From NCBI GenBank assembly GCA_003167305.1, contig PMTP01000201.1:567-11388 (forward strand): a stretch of 10,822 bases of DNA. The letters are read 5' to 3'. Shown piece after piece: positions 6,011-10,822 of this stretch (position 1 is its first letter; the number at the start of each line of letters is the position of its first letter). The notes beneath the pieces were generated by a model. The model saw only the letters and a list, made by a program, of their open reading frames with translations. It had not been told where the DNA came from and did not search any database. Source of the DNA: Acidobacteriaceae bacterium. GTDB taxonomy: Bacteria; Acidobacteriota; Terriglobia; Terriglobales; Acidobacteriaceae. The position numbers and the translations under genes were made by a program.

Positions 6011-7633
6011 TCAAATCCCGTCTGCGAGGTAGATCGCAGCCTGCTCGATGCTGCCCTGCGGGCGAAGTTGCTTCGAGGCGGCCAGTAGCCGAAGGAATTC
6101 CTCTGGCGGGACCGGGTGTCCGAAGAGCCAGCCCTGGCCGAGAATCGACTTCGCCCCGCCGATAAAATAGGCGGCCTGCTGGCTGGTCTCAATCCCTTCC
6201 ACGATCACTTGCAAGTGCAGCGTCTCGGCCATGGCAAGAATCTGCGGAAGAATCGTAACCGTCACCGCCTCGGTGCCGATTGCCTGGGTGAACGACCGGT
6301 CGATCTTGATCGCATCCACGGAAAGATCGTGCAGGTAGGAGAGGTTGGAATAGCCGGTGCCGAAGTCGTCGATATGGACTTGGTGGCCCAGGCGGCGCAG
6401 ATAGCGAATAGCCCCCAGGGCCACTTTGTGCAGCGCGGTGGAACTCTCGGTAATCTCGATCACCACGCTCGCGGCCAAAACCCCTGCTTGATCCAGCGAT
6501 TGCTCCAGCATGGGCAGGAAGCGGGGATCGCCCAGGTCCGCCGCGGCCACATTGATGCTGACCTGGAAATCCGGATGGGCGCGCAGTGTCTCCGAAAAGT
6601 CGCGCAAGACGTGGCGCACCACCAGCCGGGTGATCTCTCCCATAAAGCCGCGCTCCTCGGCGATCTTGATGAAGACATCCGGGCCGACCGCGAAGCCTTC
6701 CTCGTCGGTCCAGCGCGCCAGCGCCTCTGCCCCCACAATTTCTCCGCTGGCCAGGTTCACAATCGGCTGATACACCATTCGCAGCTTGTCTTGGCGAATT
6801 GCCCGGAGCAGTTGGTTCTCCAGGCTGCGGTTGCGCCGGTAGAAGATGGAAAGCACAACCCCGAATAGAGCGCCGATCAGTCCCCCCAGCGCCATGAAAA
6901 TCCTTAATTCGGTGCGATCAGCCAGCATAGCCTCGGAAGTCGTCATATGGGTCGTCGTGCAACTGAAAGAGGCCGGTGTGCAAAGCGTGAAGTAGAGCGT
7001 TTCCCTTCGCCGGGACAGACCGTTCCGAGTGAAAATGGCGTCGTCCGGCTGGGGTGATATGCTCATCAGCCTGCTCGGATTGTGGTCCAATGCGGCGGTC
7101 ATGGTCACAATGAATTGCAAGGGGGTCTTATCCAGGCGCCTTCCCATCCCGGAGTTGATCACTACGTAGGAGTCGCCGAATTGTACGCCGAGCGTGATCT
7201 GGTCGCGAACCTGCAGTTGGCCGGTTGCATTGAATACCTGCACTCCGTCGGGCGTGGAATAGGCGGGCTGCAACTGCGCGTGGAGCAAATCCGCTGCGTC
7301 CAGCGTAACCGAGCAATCAATCTTCCCCGCGCGGATACGGCCGCCATCCCGCAAGTAGTCCGTCTGAAAAACCAGCTTGCGAAAGTACCCGATCTCCGCC
7401 TCTGAGCAGTAGGGATAGGTGGAGGCGTTCATCGTCTCCAGCGTGGCGCGGGTCTCTTTGAGGAAGGCGGTCTGCTCGGCGACAAGGCGCTCCACATCCT
7501 CCTGCAGCCGGTGTTTCGCCTGCCGCAGAGCCAAGGCGCCGCCAAGCAGATAGCCCCCTGCCACGCCGCACACTGTGGCCAGTATTGTAGCGACCAGGGT
7601 CACCAGAACACGCTTATTGAGGGCGCGCTTCAT
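6011..7633 (-). CDS. CSS-domain/EAL cyclic-di-GMP phosphodiesterase
   Basis: A 540-residue inner-membrane protein. Membrane helix 1 is at about 9-34 and helix 2 at about 245-265; between them is a periplasmic CSS-type sensor domain with C76 (YPYCSEAE) and C107 (IDCSVTL, where the namesake motif is C-S-V instead of C-S-S), plus C218 and C225. The cytoplasmic EAL domain (about 275-520) keeps the residues needed for hydrolysis of c-di-GMP to pGpG: E303 of EAL, N361, E393, D422-D423 (DDFGTGYS), K443, E479 and Q500. It is therefore probably an active enzyme. In enterobacterial relatives the periplasmic cysteines form a disulfide that controls activity and proteolysis; the same redox sensing is an inference here. 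It has no GGDEF domain. The start ATG at 7631-7633 lacks a strong ribosome binding site. It is divergent from the rimP operon. Confidence 0.93.
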   Translation of the reverse strand: MKRALNKRVLVTLVATILATVCGVAGGYLLGGALALRQAKHRLQEDVERLVAEQTAFLKETRATLETMNASTYPYCSEAEIGYFRKLVFQTDYLRDGGRIRAGKIDCSVTLDAADLLHAQLQPAYSTPDGVQVFNATGQLQVRDQITLGVQFGDSYVVINSGMGRRLDKTPLQFIVTMTAALDHNPSRLMSISPQPDDAIFTRNGLSRRRETLYFTLCTPASFSCTTTHMTTSEAMLADRTELRIFMALGGLIGALFGVVLSIFYRRNRSLENQLLRAIRQDKLRMVYQPIVNLASGEIVGAEALARWTDEEGFAVGPDVFIKIAEERGFMGEITRLVVRHVLRDFSETLRAHPDFQVSINVAAADLGDPRFLPMLEQSLDQAGVLAASVVIEITESSTALHKVALGAIRYLRRLGHQVHIDDFGTGYSNLSYLHDLSVDAIKIDRSFTQAIGTEAVTVTILPQILAMAETLHLQVIVEGIETSQQAAYFIGGAKSILGQGWLFGHPVPPEEFLRLLAASKQLRPQGSIEQAAIYLADGI

Positions 7634-7764
7634 TCAGACGGTCCACCATCCAACTTCGGCCGGCATTCCCAATCAAAAATGCCTACAATCAACCGGTATA
7701 CACCTTTCATCGGCAAAAGGGGCGTTTATCTTCACATTACTTTTTTCAATTCCGGCCAGGGGGC

Positions 7765-7780
7765 GCGGCTTTTTCGCCGC
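7765..7780. repeat. GC-rich hairpin with T-loop
   Basis: GCGGC (7765-7769) and GCCGC (7776-7780) enclose TTTTTC, and CCAG/CTGG at 7756-7759 and 7780-7783 could extend the arms. There is no following T-run on either strand, so it is not a typical terminator. It may be another short dispersed palindrome. Confidence 0.35.
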
Positions 7781-7955
7781 TGGCTTGAGTCGTCGGCCAG
7801 CGCGGGAAGAGATGCGCCGAAACCCATTCCTCCGGCAACAACTATAGTGCGCAGAACAGTTTTTCCGTTTCATGGCAGAGAGTTTTGCAGATCAGGGCAT
7901 TATTCAAAAAGGGCAGCGTGCCTTAAAAAGGAAAGGCAACCGGAGAACCGGCTGA

Positions 7956-7976
7956 TCCCTATTCCCTGTTCCCTGT
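7956..7976 (+). repeat. Three-copy 7-bp tandem repeat
   Basis: TCCCTAT, TCCCTGT, TCCCTGT in direct succession, ending 15 bases before the -35 element of the rimP promoter. It could be a slippage-prone tract or a regulator site; no function is evident. Confidence 0.6.
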
Positions 7977-7991
7977 TTCTCCACTTTCCCA

Positions 7992-8020
7992 TTGATATTC
8001 CCGGCATTTTGGCCTATGCT
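7992..8020 (+). promoter_or_regulatory. Sigma-70-type promoter of the rimP-nusA operon
   Basis: TTGATA (7992-7997) and TATGCT (8015-8020) are separated by exactly 17 bases, each matching consensus at four of six positions. The predicted start is near 8027, about 245 nt upstream of rimP, leaving a long structured 5' leader. Confidence 0.55.
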
Positions 8021-8026
8021 GAGAAT

Positions 8027-8108
8027 GCAGACGAATTTGTCCGCCAGAATTGCCGTGACCGCACCGGCTGGCGGAGAGATGAGTGGGCTTATGGCCCACT
8101 TTTTATTT
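8027..8108 (+). ncRNA. Candidate attenuator leader or short terminated RNA
   Basis: From the predicted transcription start a stem-loop forms (CCGCCAG at 8041-8047, CTGGCGG at 8068-8074), followed by an intrinsic terminator at 8082-8108. The terminated product would be about 80 nt. Either it is a transcription attenuator controlling rimP-nusA, possibly through NusA itself, or it is an independent small RNA. I recognise no known riboswitch or tRNA in it. Confidence 0.35.
8082..8108 (+). terminator. Intrinsic terminator upstream of rimP
   Basis: AGTGGGC (8082-8088) pairs perfectly with GCCCACT (8094-8100) around the loop TTATG, followed by TTTTATTT. Strong stem plus T-tract on the plus strand. 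It stands between the predicted promoter and rimP, so it must be read through, bypassed or used for regulation if that promoter drives the operon. Confidence 0.7.
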
Positions 8109-8110
8109 GC

Positions 8111-8142
8111 GGAAAATTTCCCCGTTTTTGGGGGTATTTTCC
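8111..8142. repeat. Second leader stem-loop
   Basis: GGAAAAT (8111-8117) pairs with ATTTTCC (8136-8142), and CCCC (8120-8123) with GGGG inside, around a T-rich loop. A TTTTT run follows at 8147-8151, four bases after the stem. It could be a weak second terminator or part of a leader fold. Confidence 0.45.
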
Positions 8143-8203
8143 TCGGTTTTTGGCGTAAACAGGGCAAACCCCGTAGGCCCCGTGGTCCCCGGCGGCATGG
8201 GGT

Positions 8204-8232
8204 CCCCAACGAGCGATTGTTGCTCGTTGGGG
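8204..8232. repeat. CCCCAACGA palindrome in the rimP leader, copy A
   Basis: CCCCAACGAGC (8204-8214) and GCTCGTTGGGG (8222-8232) form a perfect 11-bp stem with loop GATTGTT. The right half is repeated imperfectly at 8241-8263 (GCGATTTTTGCTCGCTGGGG), a 28-base period ending eight bases before the rimP start, so it overlaps the weak ribosome binding region. A second palindrome of the same family lies inside rimP at 8859-8886. Confidence 0.75.
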
Positions 8233-8271
8233 TGTGGGATGCGATTTTTGCTCGCTGGGGTATAGGCAACG

Positions 8272-8964
8272 ATGGCAGTCAAGCTGGAAGAAATTCGATT
8301 GGCGGCAAGCCGCGTGGCAGCCTCGCATGGGCTGGACGTGGTGGAGATCGAACTGGCCGGCCCGTCGAAAGAGCGCATTCTTCGCGTTTTCCTGGAGAAG
8401 AACGCCGAGGGGCGGGCGAAACTCATGGCGGCGATCGAAGCCGGGGCAGTGGGAGAAGGAAATGAACTCCTTCCCGAGCGGCTGATTCAGGAGACGCAGG
8501 CGGGCAAGCTCAAGGTGGAGCAGCTCTCCGGCGTCACGCACGAGGATTGCGCAGCCTTCAGCCGGGATTTCGGCGTGTTGCTGGATGTGGAAGATCTGGT
8601 TCCGGGCGCCGAGTACACGCTCGAAGCCAGTTCTCCGGGGCTGGATCGAAAGCTGGTCAGACCGGAGGATTATCAACGCTTTGCGGGCTCGCTGGTCAAG
8701 GTGCAGACCTTCGAGCCGGTCCGCAACAATCGCCACTGGCAGGGACGGCTGACGGTTGTATCCCAGGCCTCAGAGGCAAATCCTGGGGCGCCCAGTGAGA
8801 CCATTACGCTCGACCTCAACGCGGTCAAGCAGAACAGCAAGAGCCGGAAGTGCGGGGCCCCCAACGACAGGTCTTCGTCGTTGGGGTGGAAGAAGGCCGG
8901 CGTCAGCACGGTGGAGATTGCGCTCGTGAACATCGAGAAGGCGCAACTGGTGCCGGAGATTTAG
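8272..8964 (+). CDS. rimP: Ribosome maturation factor RimP
   Basis: A 230-residue protein required for maturation of the 30S subunit. The N-terminal domain begins with VAASHGLDVVEIELAG and is resumed at GVTHEDCAAFSRDFGVLLDVEDLVPGAEYTLEASSPGLDRKLV, the RimP signature (SPGLDR at 121-126); the C-terminal domain ends VEIALVNIEKAQLVPEI. It is clearly longer than the usual 150-160 residues. One insertion lies at about 45-86, between FLEKN and GVTHEDC. Another is a short segment at about 194-210 (CGAPNDRSSSLGWKK) coded by a palindromic repeat at 8859-8886. Start ATG 8272 is set by homology; the ribosome binding site (TAGG at 8263-8266) is weak. It lies upstream of nusA as in most bacteria, but 286 nt away. 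Confidence 0.95.
   Translation: MAVKLEEIRLAASRVAASHGLDVVEIELAGPSKERILRVFLEKNAEGRAKLMAAIEAGAVGEGNELLPERLIQETQAGKLKVEQLSGVTHEDCAAFSRDFGVLLDVEDLVPGAEYTLEASSPGLDRKLVRPEDYQRFAGSLVKVQTFEPVRNNRHWQGRLTVVSQASEANPGAPSETITLDLNAVKQNSKSRKCGAPNDRSSSLGWKKAGVSTVEIALVNIEKAQLVPEI
8859..8886. repeat. CCCCAACGA palindrome inside rimP, copy B
   Basis: CCCCAACGAC (8859-8868) and GTCGTTGGGG (8877-8886) form a perfect 10-bp stem around AGGTCTTC. Like copy A at 8204-8232 it is preceded by GGGG plus one base and followed by TG. It encodes the poorly conserved stretch APNDRSSSLG of RimP without breaking the frame. Confidence 0.75.
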
Positions 8965-9029
8965 GTTTGTGACGATTGCAGGATTTTGGTTTGTGACGAT
9001 TGCAAGATTTAGGTTTGTGATGATTGCAA
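8958..9029 (+). repeat. Three-copy 24-bp tandem repeat spanning the rimP stop codon
   Basis: Units at 8958-8981, 8982-9005 and 9006-9029 (GATTTAGGTTTGTGACGATT followed by GCAG or GCAA) differ at only a few positions. The TAG stop of rimP is in unit 1. The unit length is a multiple of three, and in unit 2 TAG is TTG, so read-through would add 15 residues containing CDDC twice before the TAG of unit 3. Confidence 0.9.
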
Positions 9030-9093
9030 GAACTGAAGGGTACGGGCTTTTCAGGCTGCGGAAAAACGAATTCAGGGCTGCAAGAAGCGTCAG

Positions 9094-9113
9094 GGCACGA
9101 CTTTAGTCGTGCC
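9094..9113. repeat. CTTYAG-centred palindrome (REP-like), copy 2
   Basis: GGCACGACT/AGTCGTGCC is a perfect 20-base palindrome apart from its central TT. Same family as 5886-5905, with changed but still complementary arms. Confidence 0.7.
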
Positions 9114-9135
9114 GTAAGAGCTGCAAAATCAAAGC

Positions 9136-9147
9136 GGGCTTTAGCCC
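9136..9147. repeat. Short CTTTAG-centred palindrome, copy 3
   Basis: GGGCT, TT, AGCCC, 22 bases after copy 2 and followed by CTGAGGGAATTC. It shares the CTTTAG core with shorter arms. Confidence 0.55.
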
Positions 9148-9250
9148 CTGAGGGAATTCAAGGGTGGGGCAGATTCTTTCCCCGTACCCTTCAATGAACT
9201 GAAACTTAACCGGCGCAAGCCGCAAGCGAAACAGAGAGAGCAAGCAGAGT

Positions 9251-10822
9251 ATGGCCAGCGTTTTGTATCAGAGTATCGAGCTCTTGAGCCAGGAAAAAAG
9301 CATTGATCCCGCCATCGTTGTTGGCGCCGTCGAGGAGGCCATCGCCCTGGCCACGCGCAAGTTCTACAAAACTCAGGAGAATATGCGCGGCGAGCTGAAC
9401 AAGGAAACCGGCCAGATCACGGCCTACATCTACAAGACGGTTGTGGCCGACGACGATCCCCGCGAGGACCCGCTGAACCAGATCACGCTAACTGAAGCTC
9501 AGGCCCTCTCGCCCGAAGTGGAAGTGGGCAGCGAGTTGCGCTTCTATCGCGATACCACGCCGCTGGGCCGCATCGCCGCGCAACTGGCCAAGCAGGTCAT
9601 CTTCCAAAAGGTCCGCGAGGCCGAGCGCGACACGGTCTTCAACGAGTACGCCCACCGCGAAAAGGAAGTCCTGAACGCGACCGTCAAGCGTATCGAGGGC
9701 CAGGACGTGATCTACGACCTGGGCAAAGCCGAAGCCCGCTGCCCCAAGAGAGAGCAATCCCGCCTGGAGCAGTTCTCTATCGGCGAGCGCGTCCGCGTTG
9801 TCCTGCTCAAGGTGGACCGCGCCGCCAAGGGGCCGCAGGTCATCGTCTCCCGCGCCGCGCCGGAGCTGGTGCAGAACCTCTTTCAGTCGGAGGTTCCCGA
9901 AATCTACGACACCACCGTGGTCATCCGCGCCATCGCCCGCGAGGCCGGCGAGCGCACCAAGATCGCCGTCCAGTCCCGCGACAAGGACGTGGACCCGGTC
10001 GGCGCCTGCGTAGGCATGAAGGGTATGCGCGTGCAGTCCATCATCCGCGAACTGCGCGGAGAAAAGATCGACATCATCGAGTGGTCCGACGAGATCACCA
10101 CCTTTGCCGAGAAGGCGCTGCAGCCGGCCAAGGTCAGCCGCGTCTCCATTGCCGACCTCACCGACAAGCAGCTCGAAGTCATTGTGGACGACACGCAACT
10201 CTCGCTGGCCATCGGCAAGAAGGGCCAGAATGTGCGCCTCGCCGCCAAGCTCCTCGGCTGGAAGATTGACATCAAGAGCGAAGAGGAGAAGCGCCAGGAG
10301 GTCGAGCAGCAGATGCAGGCTCTCTCCGGCGGTCCCTCCACTCCCATCGAACAGGTGACGGAGCTGGGCGACGGCATCATTCAAAAGCTGGTCGCTGCCG
10401 GCATCACCACCGTCGAATCGCTGGCCGACATGACCCCCGAGCAGTTGGAAGAGATTCCCGGCATCGGCGAAAAGACCCTGGAAAAGATCAGCATCGCCGT
10501 GCGCCACTACTTCGGCCAGTTTGAAGAGGGCGAAGAAGGCCACGTGCCCGAAGGCGAGGAAGCAGAAAACGCCGAGGGCGAAGGCGAGGAAGCGGCCGTC
10601 GCCGGAGAAGAACGCGAAGCCGTTCTGGAGACCGATGAAGCGGAAGCGGAAAACGCCGCCTCGGTCATCACCGAAGCGGAGAATGTCGATGCCGCTGAAG
10701 AAGAGAATCTCCCCGCTGCCGAAGAGGATGCGGAGGAGTACCGCACCGAGGCCGAAGCGGCCGTTGAGGATATTCCTCCCGCCGATGAGGCCGAAGTCGA
10801 GACTCTGCAAGACCAGCCGGAG
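9251..10822 (+). CDS. nusA: Transcription termination/antitermination factor NusA (3' end outside window)
   Basis: The frame is open from ATG 9251 to the window end, 524 codons seen. The N-terminal RNA-polymerase-binding domain (about 1-135) begins LYQSIELLSQEKSIDPAIVV. S1 RNA-binding domain at about 138-202, KH1 at about 203-280 with GMKG at 255-258, KH2 at about 283-345 with AIGKKGQNVRLAAKLLGWKI. One helix-hairpin-helix repeat follows at about 374-418 (VESLADMTPEQLEEIPGIGE), then a tail from about 424 to the window end that is roughly half Asp/Glu. NusA binds RNA polymerase and modulates pausing, termination and antitermination. The upstream region GAGAGAGCAAGCAGAGT is purine-rich but a weak Shine-Dalgarno. 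It follows rimP after a repeat-filled 286-nt spacer; infB would be expected next, beyond the window. Confidence 0.97.
   Translation, partial: MASVLYQSIELLSQEKSIDPAIVVGAVEEAIALATRKFYKTQENMRGELNKETGQITAYIYKTVVADDDPREDPLNQITLTEAQALSPEVEVGSELRFYRDTTPLGRIAAQLAKQVIFQKVREAERDTVFNEYAHREKEVLNATVKRIEGQDVIYDLGKAEARCPKREQSRLEQFSIGERVRVVLLKVDRAAKGPQVIVSRAAPELVQNLFQSEVPEIYDTTVVIRAIAREAGERTKIAVQSRDKDVDPVGACVGMKGMRVQSIIRELRGEKIDIIEWSDEITTFAEKALQPAKVSRVSIADLTDKQLEVIVDDTQLSLAIGKKGQNVRLAAKLLGWKIDIKSEEEKRQEVEQQMQALSGGPSTPIEQVTELGDGIIQKLVAAGITTVESLADMTPEQLEEIPGIGEKTLEKISIAVRHYFGQFEEGEEGHVPEGEEAENAEGEGEEAAVAGEEREAVLETDEAEAENAASVITEAENVDAAEEENLPAAEEDAEEYRTEAEAAVEDIPPADEAEVETLQDQPE

Larger units (their letters stand above)
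7634..8271. other. 638-nt divergent intergenic region
   Basis: It separates the EAL gene (minus) from rimP (plus). No convincing gene was found on either strand; longer open frames here run across hairpins and lack codon bias. It holds a GC hairpin (7765-7780), a three-copy heptad repeat (7956-7976), a sigma-70-type promoter (7992-8020), a leader stem-loop and intrinsic terminator (8041-8108), a further stem-loop (8111-8142) and a perfect CCCCAACGA palindrome plus half-copy (8204-8263). I could not place a promoter for the EAL gene. Confidence 0.7.
9034..9193. repeat. 160-bp element bounded by 13-bp inverted repeats, between rimP and nusA
   Basis: TGAAGGGTACGGG (9034-9046) and CCCGTACCCTTCA (9181-9193) are perfect inverted repeats. 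Inside are two CTTTAG-centred palindromes (9094-9113 and 9136-9147) and a local hairpin of AAGGGT/ACCCTT. No reading frame is evident. The structure resembles a composite palindromic (BIME- or MITE-like) insertion in an operon spacer; I recall similar hairpin pairs in acidobacterial genomes but cannot verify this. Confidence 0.65.

Noticed and set aside
8041..8108. tRNA or known riboswitch in the rimP leader
   Set aside because: No cloverleaf or T-loop sequence and no recognisable riboswitch core; only two hairpins and a T-tract.
7511..8158. 215-codon plus-strand frame across the divergent gap
   Set aside because: It starts antisense to the EAL gene and runs through hairpins, the promoter and the terminator; codon choice is not like that of local genes.
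9488..10810. 440-codon open frame on the minus strand opposite nusA
   Set aside because: It is the exact antisense of a well-recognised NusA frame; its Leu/Gly/Asp-rich low-complexity composition is what GC-rich codons read backwards give.

Overview
The window reads as a high-GC chromosomal segment, probably from an acidobacterium of the Terriglobia type. This rests on three things: the rimP-nusA order, the ECF sigma / FecR-type regulator module with its characteristic uncharacterised C-terminal domain, and CTTYAG-centred palindromes that I associate from memory with that group. No database search was possible, so the taxonomy is inference.

Layout. All genes from 1 to 7633 lie on the minus strand; rimP and nusA lie on the plus strand, diverging across a 638-nt non-coding gap. 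In minus-strand reading order from the right there is a CSS-type EAL c-di-GMP phosphodiesterase (6011-7633), an overlapping pair of small unknown genes (5481-5864 soluble and Cys-containing; 5098-5487 four-helix membrane protein), a repeat-rich gap (4566-5097), a VapBC-type toxin-antitoxin pair with an AbrB-fold antitoxin and PIN-domain toxin (3863-4565), a nested inverted-repeat element (about 3658-3767), and then a regulatory module. That module is an ECF sigma factor (3005-3571), a membrane FecR-type regulator fused to a large C-terminal domain (765-3008, overlapping the sigma gene by ATGA), and a separately secreted paralogue of that same domain (1-659, cut by the window edge). A GGAACA-N16-CGTAAA motif in front of the sigma gene suggests autoregulation.

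The right side holds the transcription/translation housekeeping genes rimP and nusA. In front of rimP is a well-spaced sigma-70 promoter (TTGATA-17-TATGCT), followed within about 60 nt by a stem-loop and an intrinsic terminator. The arrangement looks like an attenuated leader or a short RNA. A perfect CCCCAACGA palindrome occurs in this leader and a second copy lies in frame inside the rimP coding sequence. The rimP stop codon is inside a three-copy 24-bp tandem repeat, and a 160-bp element bounded by perfect 13-bp inverted repeats separates rimP from nusA.

The most interesting material is therefore (a) the sigma/anti-sigma-like/paralogue module in which one domain exists both fused to the regulator and as a secreted protein, (b) the rimP-nusA leader, and (c) several small palindromic repeat families, one of which has entered a conserved gene in frame.
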